A stretch of DNA of 64,000 bases, taken from the NCBI GenBank assembly GCA_034231615.1, contig CM067309.1, positions 37,413,750-37,477,749 on the forward strand. The letters are read 5' to 3'. This document shows, piece after piece, positions 33,937 through 46,500 of the stretch; positions within the stretch are counted from its first letter, which is position 1; each line of letters starts with the position of its first letter. Below the pieces are notes generated by a model. It searched no databases. It saw nothing but the letters and a program-made list of their open reading frames with translations, and had not been told where the DNA came from. The stretch comes from Meghimatium bilineatum. Its lineage: Eukaryota > Mollusca > Gastropoda > Stylommatophora > Philomycidae. The position numbers and the translations under genes are program-made.

Positions 33937-34933
33937 CCCTTTCAATCCGAGCCGTTCAGGAAAAACTCTGGGCTTAATTCTCAGGACAAGGGGAAACTCC
34001 ACAGAAATCAGAAGTGATTGTGCAAGAAAATTAATATAAAATACAATTTGCAAACAATTTTTATGATTCACAGATAAATGGAAGAGGTACTGATCTGTGA
34101 ACATGTCATTCTGAATGTCATGTAAGACAAGTTTTGCTGATAAATGTTCAAATGAAAACTGCAAAGTGGTCTCCCTTACACAGCATGACAACAACATTCT
34201 GTAATTGTTAACTACTCCAAACTTATAGACCTTGTTCACGTAAAGAAAGCCCTGGATATCTGGTGAAACAGAGTTCTAAAACAGATCTAATTTTTCTGAA
34301 AATTTTGATACCTGTATACATAACGTTTGTTCTGTGCGTACTCCCAAAGAATGACTCATGTCGTAATAGTGAAAACTAGGCCTAGTCTTAAAAGCATAAT
34401 AATCTCGATCAATGTCATTTTCAGTACCTGATTTGTTGTAAAAATTAATAAATATTGACATAGATCAGCTGTGTTGAGTATTCTCAATTATTACTAGGTT
34501 TATGGTGTGCGAGGCTGGATGCGGACATCATCAATTAGGACTATATTACATCTTGCCGCTAATTTCATCTAGGCCTACTAGATACTGAACTACTACCCCA
34601 TCAACGTCTGATTCATTCATGTTCTATAGAATTTTATTTAAAAAATTGCGTATCAACATCATCTGAAGCATAAGTTTTACCGAGTTTTGAGGAAAATTGA
34701 AGGTCATAATAAACTTTGCACAGTTCAGAAATGACAGCTGTTAGAAATGATCGGGAAAACAACATTGGACACAGCCATTACTGGTAATCACGTCAGCGCT
34801 AAATTTAGCATGTCTATTTGCGTGGAAATGGTAACAGACATCAACCGAAATAACCGTGTCAATCTGACGAGAATGGCCGCTACGTAATGTATATATATAG
34901 CCAACGATTTTGGCCGGTAAGGGATTGATGGAG
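33937..34933 (-). mobile_element. TTAA-flanked (piggyBac-like) non-autonomous element, copy 2
   Basis: TTAA at 33933-33936 and 34934-34937. The left end is CCCTTTCAATCCGAGCCG and the reverse-complemented right end CTCCATCAATCCCTTACCGG, imperfect inverted termini. Inverted relative to copy 1. No transposase frame. Confidence 0.82.
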
Positions 34934-34949
34934 TTAACTATTGTCCGTG

Positions 34950-35435
34950 TAAAAGTATTTCAAGTCTTATGTTATTATCCCTGGTAAAAAGATTTTATTT
35001 GTTATGTTATCCTTGTAAAAGTATTTCAAGTCTTATGTTATTATCCCTGGTAAAAAGATTTTATTTGTTATGTTATCCTTGTAAAAGTATTTCAAGTCTT
35101 ATGTTATTATCCCTGGTAAAAAGATTTTATTTGTTATGTTATCCTTGTAAAAGGATTTCAAGTCTTATGTTATTATCCCTGGTAAAAAGATTTGATTTGT
35201 TATGTTATCCTTGTAAAAGGATTTCAAGTCTTATGTTATTACCCCTGGTAAAAAGATTTTATTTGTTATGTTATCCTTGTAAAAGTATTTCAAGTCATGT
35301 TATTATCCCTGGTAAAAAGATTTTATTTATGTTATCCTTGTAAAAGGATTTCATTTATTATTATTATCCTTTGTAAAATGATTTCATGTTATGTTATCCT
35401 TGTAAAAGGATTTCATTTGTTATGTTATCCTTGTA
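34950..35435. repeat. 66-bp repeat, about 7 units
   Basis: Unit TCTTATGTTATTATCCCTGG, TAAAAAGATTTTATTTGTTA, TGTTATCCTTGTAAAAGTAT, TTCAAG. Confidence 0.95.
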
Positions 35436-35479
35436 ACAGGATTGAATTATTTATAACCAGGTTAGTGGTGGAATCCACT

Positions 35480-37715
35480 CAGTGGTGGAACTCGGTTTAG
35501 TGGTAGAATTTGGGCTGGTTGTGTAACTCAGGCTGGTTGTGTAACTCAGGTTGGTTTGTAATTCAGGCTAGTCATAGAGCTTAGGCATTTCAACTCTTCC
35601 TCACTTTAATCAAAATCCCCAGTGCAAGTCATTTTCACATTCACGAAAATTCACCCGAAGGGAAAAGCTTTTCCCACTGACTCTAGGAGCATGGAATGTA
35701 CGTACACTCCTCGACAATGATCATAATCAAGGACATAACTAAAATTGAATTTTCAAAAGTGGATGTAACAAATGGTTATAATCACTTGTGATGGACGAAC
35801 AACAACAGAGCTTAGGCTAGCTGGATATCTCAGGCTAGTCATGGAGCTTAGACTAGCTGGAGATCTCAGGCTCGTCGTAGAGCTTAGGCTAGCTGGAGAT
35901 CTCAGGCTCGTCGTAGAGCTTAGACTAGCTGGAGATCTCAGGCTCGTCGTAGAGCTTAGGCTAGCTGGAGATCTCAGGCTCGTCGTAGAGCTTAGACTAG
36001 CTGGAGATCTCAGGCTCATCGTAGAGCTTAGGCTAGCTGGAGATCTCAGGCTCGTCGTAGAGCTTAGACTAGCTGGAGATCTCAGGCTCATCGTAGAGCT
36101 TAGGCTAGCTGGAGATCTCAGGCTCGTCATGGAGCTTAGACTAGCTGGAGATGTCAGGCTAGTCATGGAGCTTAGACTAGCTGGAGATCTCAGGCTAGTC
36201 ATGGAGCTTAGGCTAGCTGGAGATCTCAGGCTAGTCATGGAGCTTAGACTAGCTGGAGATCTCAGGCTCATCGTAGAGCTTAGGCTAGCTGGAGATCTCA
36301 GGCTCGTCGTAGAGCTTAGACTAGCTGGAGATCTCAGGCTCATCGTAGAGCTTAGGCTAGCTGGAGATCTCAGGCTCGTCATGGAGCTTAGACTAGCTGG
36401 AGATGTCAGGCTAGTCATGGAGCTTAGACTAGCTGGAGATCTCAGGCTAGTCATGGAGCTTAGGCTAGCTGGAGATCTCAGGCTAGTCATGGAGCTTAGA
36501 CTAGCTGGAGATCTCAGGCTAGTCATGGAGCTTAGGCTAGCTGGAGATCTCAGGCTAGTCATGGAGCTTAGACTAGCTGGAGATCTCAGGCTAGTCATGG
36601 AGCTTAGACTAGCTGGAGATCTCAGGCTCATCGTAGAGCTTAGACTAGCTGGAGATCTCAGGCTCGTCGTAGAGCTTAGACTAGCTGGAGATCTCAGGCT
36701 CGTCGTAGAGCTTAGACTAGCTGGAGATCTCAGGCTCGTCGTGGAGCTTAGGCTAGCTGGAGATCTCAGGCTAGTCATGGAGCTTAGGCTAGGCTGGAGA
36801 TCTCAGGCTAGTCATGGAGCTTAGGCTAGCTGGAGATCTCAGGCTAGTCATGGAGCTTAGGCTAGGCTGGAGATCTCAGGCTAGTCATGGAGCTTAGGCT
36901 AGGCTGGAGATCTCAGGCTAGTCATGGAGCTTAGGCTAGGCTGGAGATCTCAGGCTAGTCATGGAGCTTAGGCTAGGCTGGAGATCTCAGGCTAGTCATG
37001 GAGCTTAGGCTAGCTGGAGATCTCAGGCTAGTCATGGAGCTTAGGCTAGGCTGGAGATCTCAGGCTAGTCATGGAGCTTAGGTTAGCTGGAGATCTCAGG
37101 CTAGTCATGGAGCTTAGGCTAGGCTGGAGATCTCAGGCTAGTCATGGAGCTTAGGCTAGGCTGGATATCTCAGGCTAGTCATGGAGCTTAGGCTAGGCTG
37201 GAGATCTCAGGCTAGTCATGGAGCTTAGGCTAGTCATGGAGCTTAGGCTAGCTGGAGATCTCAGGCTCGTCATGGAGCTTAGGCTAGCTGGATATCTCAG
37301 GCTAGTCATGGAGCTTAGGCTAGCTGGATATCTGAGGCTAGTCATGGAGCTTAGGCTAGGCTGGAGATCTCAGGCTAGTCAGGGAGCTTAGGCTAGCTGG
37401 AGATCTCAGGCTCGTCATGGAGCTTAGGCTAGCTGGATATCTCAGGCTAGTCATGGAGCTTAGGCTAGGCTGGATATCTCAGGCTAGTCATGGAGCTTAG
37501 GCTAGCTGGAGATCTCAGGCTCGTCGTAGAGCTTAGACTAGCTGGAGATCTCAGGCTCGTCGTAGAGCTTAGACTAGCTGGAGATCTCAGGCTCGTCGTA
37601 GAGCTTAGACTAGCTGGAGATCTCAGGCTAGTCATGGAGCTTAGGCTAGTCATGGAGCTTAGGCTAGCTGGATATCTCAGGCTAGTCATGGAGCTTAGGC
37701 TAGCTTGAGATCTTC
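35480..37715. repeat. 36/37-bp minisatellite, about 60 units
   Basis: Unit GAGCTTAGGCTAGCTGGAGA plus TCTCAGGCTAGTCATG. The first half has strictly 36-bp units (hence 341- and 350-codon open frames on the two strands); the second half has many 37-bp units with TAGGCTGG. It is rich in palindromic GCTAGC and AGATCT. Interrupted at 35587-35806. Confidence 0.96.
35587..35806 (+). mobile_element. Internally deleted LINE inside the 36-bp array, with TSD
   Basis: AGAGCTTAGGC at 35576-35586 and 35807-35817. The 5' UTR-like part matches 11404-11988 reversed, continues into TLGAWNVRTLLDN (start of a LINE endonuclease), then jumps to the 3' end (NQGHN, GGACGAACAACAAC). No RT remains. Confidence 0.82.
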
Positions 37716-37826
37716 ATATGGAGTATTACCTAATATTGACCTGGGACACAATACATATGATCTTCGTATGGACAGAGTATTACCTAATATTAACCTCAAT
37801 CAATCAATCAATAAACCCATAACCCT

Positions 37827-38025
37827 TCAGGGCCATAGGGGTACCACATTGGATGCTTCAGCACACAGAGTCCTCCAGCGAATTCTATCGTCAGCGATGC
37901 GGATGAGTGTGGAAATATCTAGCCCTGTCCATTCCTTGATGTTGTCTGTCCATGTCTTTATTTGTCCTCCTCTGCTTCTTCCACCCTCGACAGTTCCCTG
38001 CAGTATTGTTTTTAACAAGGAATAT
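37827..38025 (-). mobile_element. LINE C-terminal fragment
   Basis: The minus strand encodes LKTILQGTVEGGRSRGGQIK, TWTDNIKEWTGL, then ADDRIRWRTLCAEASNV, the typical end of a CR1/RTE-like ORF2. Confidence 0.82.
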
Positions 38026-38126
38026 TAACCTAGGGCACATCGGACAAACATGTTAGGGGTGCCACATTTGAGTCCCTTTATAGTGTATACATTTATAACA
38101 AAATTCCCAATCGCCCATATTTTAGT

Positions 38127-38385
38127 GGGGTCTGAAAATGGATCAAAGAATAGCAATGCTGTTTACCTTCCATTCATGCCACAAGAGGCAACTAAGGAGG
38201 TTATGGGGTGGAATTGGCTGTCCCATCCCATAAAGGGCCAAAGTGAACCAGAAGCCATGCTGAAGTATCAGGCTGAAAGGTGCAGACATCGCAGTAAAGA
38301 TGTAAACCATGATACAATGTATTCTATTCTCCGGACTCCATCCTGCTAATTTGCAGGAGTTTGAGAATGAACACAGAAGTAGAAT
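38127..38385 (+). mobile_element. SINE-like family B copy
   Basis: TCTGAAAATGGATCAAAGAA head, GGGTGGAATTGGCTGTCCCA middle, CATCCTGCTAATTTGCAGGA tail. Confidence 0.85.
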
Positions 38386-38429
38386 AAATTCCCTGATTAT
38401 ATTTATTATTTATAACCACTTAAGAAACA

Positions 38430-38968
38430 CCATCAGACACTTATCATACACATGAACTAACTGAACAACACTTATCATACACATGAACTAACTGAACAAC
38501 ACTTATCATACACATGAACTAACTGAACAACACTTATCATACACATGAACTAACTGAACAACACTTATCATACACATGAACTAACTGAACAACACTTATC
38601 ATACACATGAACTAACTGAACACCACTTATCATACACATGAACTAACTGAACAACACATATACACATGAACTAACTGAACAACACTTATCATACACATGA
38701 ACTAACTGAACAACACTTATCATACACATGAACTAACTGAACAACACTTATCATACACATGACTAACTGAACAACACTTATCATACACATGAACTAACTG
38801 AACAACACTTATCATACACATGAACTAACTGAACAACACTTATCATACACATGAACTAACTGAACAACACTTATCATACACATGAACTATTATCATACAC
38901 ATGAACTAACTGAACAACACTTATCATACACATGAACTATTATCATACACATGAACTAACTGAACAAC
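38430..38968. repeat. 31-bp minisatellite, about 17 units
   Basis: Unit AACAACACTTATCATACACA plus TGAACTAACTG, with a few deletions. Confidence 0.96.
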
Positions 38969-39044
38969 TCTTTGCTGATGATAGTGCCTATTTCACAGTT
39001 CCAGTGAAGAACTGCAAGATTACATAACCCTACTCACCAAATGC

Positions 39045-39135
39045 TGCCTCAATCACAACATGGGGATCAACACAGAAAAATCAATCACAACATGGAGATC
39101 AACACAGAAAAATCAATCACAACATGGAGATCAAC
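39045..39135. repeat. 32-bp repeat, 3 units
   Basis: CAATCACAACATGGAGATCA plus ACACAGAAAAAT; the last unit runs into the LINE frame, so the repeat duplicates LINE coding sequence. Confidence 0.9.
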
Positions 39136-39810
39136 ACAGAAAAAACAGAACTAATGTCTATCGGCATAATACACATAACAATAAATATAAATGATCAACT
39201 ACTGAAACAAGTGCAGGAATTTAAATATCTTGGGAGCATTTGTACAGACGACGGAAGAATAGACAGAGAGATTGAGACAAGAATTTTTAAAAGCCAACTA
39301 CATAAATTATGAATTTACACCAATTTTGAAACACAAATCTATCCCAATGGAAACCAAAAGGTAAATCATAAATTCAATCCTCATACAAAGATTGTATTAT
39401 CATTGTTAGGCGTGTATACTAACAACCAAAAAACTAGAGAGAAAAAATGAGATGTCTAAGAAAAGCAGCAAACAGAACAAGAAGAGATTATGTGAGAAAT
39501 GAGGAGATTACAAGAACTGTTGGCACAACATCTGTGGTCAAATATATTGAAAAAAAAGTTTGAAATGGTTCTGCCACTTAATTAGAATGAACCCTTATTG
39601 GCCAGCGGCAAGAGCATACAACATGAAAACAGAAACAGCAAGATAAAGAGGGAGACCAAGAAGAAGGTGGATTGAAGGAGTTACAGACGTTCTGAGACAT
39701 AATATTACCGCATATCAAGCAACCAAACATGCAATGACCAGAAAACTGATCATTATTCCAAAATGTGACGCTTCACTGCATAAACAGAGAAAAGACGATA
39801 GTAACAACTT
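39100..39810 (+). mobile_element. RTE-type LINE fragment 1
   Basis: NTEKTELMSI, then LLKQVQEFKYLGSICTDDGR and REIETRIFKSQLHKL, the end of RT, followed by a frameshifted tail with MRRLQELL and KKKVD stretches. Confidence 0.78.
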
Positions 39811-39909
39811 CTGATTATTACAGAGATATTTCAATCAGTCCGGAGTAATTTATTATATAAGGATTCCACAGAGTTGAGAACAATTATTCAAATAAAAGAT
39901 GTATGCAAG

Positions 39910-40490
39910 TATAAACACACCTTAGTGTATGGACATAGTCACAAATGATGGCAGATGTGAAACAGAAGTTAAAAGGAGAATAGGAATTGCTAAAAGTACC
40001 TTCAATGACATGAGGAAATTATTAATATCTAAACAAATTACAAACAAGTTAAAAATGAGAATTATAAAATGCTATATCTATTCTATATTAATGTATGGCT
40101 CAGAAACATGGACACTAAATAAACAATTAGAAGACATAATTGATGCCTTTGAGATGTGGGTATATAAAGAATAGGGAGAGCATCATGGAAAGAGAAGAAA
40201 ACAAATAAAGAGGTGCTAAAGACACTTAATATGAAGAAAGAACTACTAAGAGAAATAAAGATCAGGCAAATAAAATATTTTGAACACATTAAAAGACATG
40301 ACACCTTATTGAAGACCTTACTTGAGGGTAAAGTCAAAGGGAAGCGAGCAAGAGGTAGGTAGAGATACAAGTTGGAGAGTAACATCATACGATGGACAGG
40401 TTAGTCTAGCAGAGTGCTCCACCAAGACATGAGATGTTGGAGATCCGCTGCAGCCAACCTTCGTTGCGGAGACAGCACGTGATCATGATG
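39910..40490 (+). mobile_element. RTE-type LINE fragment 2
   Basis: VTNDGRCETEVKRRIGIAKS, KCYIYSILMYGSETWTLNKQ, DAFEMWVYKE, then (frameshifted) a GKVKGK..RGR.R segment and an end near GTGATCATGATGAG. Same family as 62890-63170. Confidence 0.82.
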
Positions 40491-40511
40491 AGTAATTGGA
40501 CAGGTGTACAG

Positions 40512-43500
40512 GATAGCACAGTATAAGCTGATGTGGGGGTACAAGATTACCATGGCTGATAGCACAGTATAAGCTGATGTGGGGGTACAAGATTACCATG
40601 GCTGATAGCACAGTATAAGCTGATGTGTAGGTACAAGATTACCATGGCTGATAGCACAGTATAAGCTGATGTGGGGGTACAAGATTACCATGGCTGATAG
40701 CACAGTATAAGCTGATGTGGGGGTACAAGATTACCATGGCTGATAGCACAGTATAAGCTGATGTGGGGGTACAAGATTACCATGGCTGATAGCACAGTAT
40801 AAGCTGATGTGGGGGTACAAGATTACCATGGCTGATAGCACAGTATAAGCTGATGTGGGGGTACAAGATTACCATGGCTGATAGCACAGTATAAGCTGAT
40901 GTGGGGGTACAAGATTACCATGGCTGATAGCACAGTATAAGCTGATGTGGGGGTACAAGATTACCATGGCTGATAGCACAGTATAAGCTGATGTGGGGGT
41001 ACAAGATTACCATGGCTGATAGCACAGTATAAGCTGATGTGGGGGTACAAGATTACCATGGCTGATAGCACAGTATAAGCTGATGTGGGGTACAAGATTA
41101 CCATGGCTGATAGCACAGTATAAGCTGATGTGGGGGTACAAGATTACCATGGCTGATAGCACAGTATAAGCTGATGTGGGGGTACAAGATTACCATGGCT
41201 GATAGCACAGTATAAGCTGATGTGGAGGTACAAGATTACCATGGCTGATAGCACAGTATAAGCTGATGTGGGGGTACAAGATTACCATGGCTGATAGCAC
41301 AGTATAAGCTGATGTGGGGGTACAAGATTACCATGGCTGATAGCACAGTATAAGCTGATGTGGGGGTACAAGATTACCATGGCTGATAGCACAGTATAAG
41401 CTGATGTGGGGGTACAAGATTACCATGGCTGATAGCACAGTATAAGCTGATGTGGGGGTACAAGATTACCATGGCTGATAGCACAGTATAAGCTGATGTG
41501 GGGGTACAAGATTACCATGGCTGATAGCACAGTATAAGCTGATGTGGGGGTACAAGATTACCATGGCTGATAGCACAGTATAAGCTGATGTGGGGGTACA
41601 AGATTACCATGGCTGATAGCACAGTATAAGCTGATGTGGGGGTACAAGATTACCATGGCTGATAGCACAGTATAAGCTGATGTGGGGGTACAAGATTACC
41701 ATGGCTGATAGCACAGTATAAGCTGATGTGGGGGTACAAGATTACCATGGCTGATAGCACAGTATAAGCTGATGTGGGGGTACAAGATTACCATGGCTGA
41801 TAGCACAGTATAAGCTGATGTGGGGGTACAAGATTACCATGGCTGATAGCACAGTATAAGCTGATGTGGGGGTACAAGATTACCATGGCTGATAGCACAG
41901 TATAAGCTGATGTGGGGGTACAAGATTACCATGGCTGATAGCACAGTATAAGCTGATGTGGGGGTACAAGATTACCATGGCTGATAGCACAGTATAAGCT
42001 GATGTGGGGGTACAAGATTACCATGGCTGATAGCACAGTATAAGCTGATGTGTGGGTACAAGATTACCATGGCTGATAGCACAGTATAAGCTGATGTGTG
42101 GGTACAAGATTACCATGGCTGATAGCACAGTATAAGCTGATGTGGGGGTACAAGATTACCATGGCTGATAGCACAGTATAAGCTGATGTGGGGGTACAAG
42201 ATTACCATGGCTGATAGCACAGTATAAGCTGATGTGGGGGTACAAGATTACCATGGCTGATAGCACAGTATAAGCTGATGTGGGGGTACAAGATTACCAT
42301 GGCTGATAGCACAGTATAAGCTGATGTGGGGGTACAAGATTACCATGGCTGATAGCACAGTATAAGCTGATGTGGGGGTACAAGATTACCATGGCTGATA
42401 GCACAGTATAAGCTGATGTGGGGGTACAAGATTACCATGGCTGATAGCACAGTATAAGCTGATGTGGGGGTACAAGATTACCATGGCTGATAGCACAGTA
42501 TAAGCTGATGTGGGGGTACAAGATTACCATGGCTGATAGCACAGTATAAGCTGATGTGGGGGTACAAGATTACCATGGCTGATAGCACAGTATAAGCTGA
42601 TGTGGGGGTACAAGATTACCATGGCTGATAGCACAGTATAAGCTGATGTGGGGGTACAAGATTACCATGGCTGATAGCACAGTATAAGCTGATGTGGGGG
42701 TACAAGATTACCATGGCTGATAGCACAGTATAAGCTGATGTGGGGGTACAAGATTACCATGGCTGATAGCACAGTATAAGCTGATGTGGGGGTACAAGAT
42801 TACCATGGCTGATAGCACAGTATAAGCTGATGTGGGGGTACAAGATTACCATGGCTGATAGCACAGTATAAGCTGATGTGGGGGTACAAGATTACCATGG
42901 CTGATAGCACAGTATAAGCTGATGTGGGGGTACAAGATTACCATGGCTGATAGCACAGTATAAGCTGATGTGGGGGTACAAGATTACCATGGCTGATAGC
43001 ACAGTATAAGCTGATGTGGGGGTACAAGATTACCATGGCTGATAGCACAGTATAAGCTGATGTGTAGGTACAAGATTACCATGGCTGATAGCACAGTATA
43101 AGCTGATGTGGAGGTACAAGATTACCATGGCTGATAGCACAGTATAAGCTGATGTGGAGGTACAAGATTACCATGGCTGATAGCACAGTATAAGCTGATG
43201 TGGGGGTACAAGATTACCATGGCTGATAGCACAGTATAAGCTGATGTGGGGGTACAAGATTACCATGGCTGATAGCACAGTATAAGCTGATGTGGGGGTA
43301 CAAGATTACCATGGCTGATAGCACAGTATAAGCTGATGTGGGGGTACAAGATTACCATGGCTGATAGCACAGTATAAGCTGATGTGGGGGTACAAGATTA
43401 CCATGGCTGATAGCACAGTATAAGCTGATGTGGGGGTACAAGATTACCATGGCTGATAGCACAGTATAAGCTGATGTGTAGGTACAAGATTACCATGGCT

Positions 43501-46500
43501 GATAGCACAGTATAAGCTGATGTGGAGGTACAAGATTACCATGGCTGATAGCACAGTATAAGCTGATGTGGAGGTACAAGATTACCATGGCTGATAGCAC
43601 AGTATAAGCTGATGTGGGGGTACAAGATTACCATGGCTGATAGCACAGTATAAGCTGATGTGGGGGTACAAGATTACCATGGCTGATAGCACAGTATAAG
43701 CTGATGTGGGGGTACAAGATTACCATGGCTGATAGCACAGTATAAGCTGATGTGTAGGTACAAGATTACCATGGCTGATAGCACAGTATAAGCTGATGTG
43801 GAGGTACAAGATTACCATGGCTGATAGCACAGTATAAGCTGATGTGGAGGTACAAGATTACCATGGCTGATAGCACAGTATAAGCTGATGTGGGGGTACA
43901 AGATTACCATGGCTGATAGCACAGTATAAGCTGATGTGGGGGTACAAGATTACCATGGCTGATAGCACAGTATAAGCTGATGTGTAGGTACAAGATTACC
44001 ATGGCTGATAGCACAGTATAAGCTGATGTGGAGGTACAAGATTACCATGGCTGATAGCACAGTATAAGCTGATGTGGAGGTACAAGATTACCATGGCTGA
44101 TAGCACAGTATAAGCTGATGTGGGGGTACAAGATTACCATGGCTGATAGCACAGTATAAGCTGATGTGGAGGTACAAGATTACCATGGCTGATAGCACAG
44201 TATAAGCTGATGTGGGGGTACAAGATTACCATGGCTGATAGCACAGTATAAGCTGATGTGGAGGTACAAGATTACCATGGCTGATAGCACAGTATAAGCT
44301 GATGTGGAGGTACAAGATTACCATGGCTGATAGCACAGTATAAGCTGATGTGGAGGTACAAGATTACCATGGCTGATAGCACAGTATAAGCTGATGTGGG
44401 GGTACAAGATTACCATGGCTGATAGCACAGTATAAGCTGATGTGGGGGTACAAGATTACCATGGCTGATAGCACAGTATAAGCTGATGTGGGGGTACAAG
44501 ATTACCATGGCTGATAGCACAGTATAAGCTGATGTGGGGGTACAAGATTACCATGGCTGATAGCACAGTATAAGCTGATGTGTAGGTACAAGATTACCAT
44601 GGCTGATAGCACAGTATAAGCTGATGTGTAGGTACAAGATTACCATGGCTGATAGCACAGTATAAGCTGATGTGGAGGTACAAGATTACCATGGCTGATA
44701 GCACAGTATAAGCTGATGTGCAGGTACAAGATTACCATGGCTGATAGCACAGTATAAGCTGATGTGGGGGTACAAGATTACCATGGCTGATAGCACAGTA
44801 TAAGCTGATGTGGGGGTACAAGATTACCATGGCTGATAGCACAGTATAAGCTGATGTGGAGGTACAAGATTACCATGGCTGATAGCACAGTATAAGCTGA
44901 TGTGTAGGTACAAGATTACCATGGCTGATAGCACAGTATAAGCTGATGTGCAGGTACAAGATTACCATGGCTGATAGCACAGTATAAGCTGATGTGGGGG
45001 TACAAGATTACCATGGCTGATAGCACAGTATAAGCTGATGTGGAGGTACAAGATTACCATGGCTGATAGCACAGTATAAGCTGATGTGGAGGTACAAGAT
45101 TACCATGGCTGATAGCACAGTATAAGCTGATGTGTAGGTACAAGATTACCATGGCTGATAGCACAGTATAAGCTGATGTGCAGGTACAAGATTACCATGG
45201 CTGATAGCACAGTATAAGCTGATGTGGGGGTACAAGATTACCATGGCTGATAGCACAGTATAAGCTGATGTGGGGGTACAAGATTACCATGGCTGATAGC
45301 ACAGTATAAGCTGATGTGTAGGTACAAGATTACCATGGCTGATAGCACAGTATAAGCTGATGTGTAGGTACAAGATTACCATGGCTGATAGCACAGTATA
45401 AGCTGATGTGGAGGTACAAGATTACCATGGCTGATAGCACAGTATAAGCTGATGTGGGGGTACAAGATTACCATGGCTGATAGCACAGTATAAGCTGATG
45501 TGGAGGTACAAGATTACCATGGCTGATAGCACAGTATAAGCTGATGTGTAGGTACAAGATTACCATGGCTGATAGCACAGTATAAGCTGATGTGGAGGTA
45601 CAAGATTACCATGGCTGATAGCACAGTATAAGCTGATGTGGAGGTACAAGATTACCATGGCTGATAGCACAGTATAAGCTGATGTGGAGGTACAAGATTA
45701 CCATGGCTGATAGCACAGTATAAGCTGATGTGTAGGTACAAGATTACCATGGCTGATAGCACAGTATAAGCTGATGTGGGGGTACAAGATTACCATGGCT
45801 GATAGCACAGTATAAGCTGATGTGGGGGTACAAGATTACCATGGCTGATAGCACAGTATAAGCTGATGTGGGGGTACAAGATTACCATGGCTGATAGCAC
45901 AGTATAAGCTGATGTGGAGGTACAAGATTACCATGGCTGATAGCACAGTATAAGCTGATGTGGGGGTACAAGATTACCATGGCTGATAGCACAGTATAAG
46001 CTGATGTGGGGGTACAAGATTACCATGGCTGATAGCACAGTATAAGCTGATGTGGAGGTACAAGATTACCATGGCTGATAGCACAGTATAAGCTGATGTG
46101 GAGGTACAAGATTACCATGGCTGATAGCACAGTATAAGCTGATGTGTAGGTACAAGATTACCATGGCTGATAGCACAGTATAAGCTGATGTGTAGGTACA
46201 AGATTACCATGGCTGATAGCACAGTATAAGCTGATGTGTAGGTACAAGATTACCATGGCTGATAGCACAGTATAAGCTGATGTGTAGGTACAAGATTACC
46301 ATGGCTGATAGCACAGTATAAGCTGATGTGTAGGTACAAGATTACCATGGCTGATAGCACAGTATAAGCTGATGTGTATGTACAAGATTACCATGGCTGA
46401 TAGCACAGTATAAGCTGATGTGTAGGTACAAGATTACCATGGCTGATAGCACAGTATAAGCTGATGTGTAGGTACAAGATTACCATGGCTGATAGCACAG

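Noticed and set aside
35753-36824. 341- and 350-codon frames (SLRSPAS / ELRLAGDLR repeats)
   Set aside because: Same artefact of a 36-bp array; frames collapse where 37-bp units begin.
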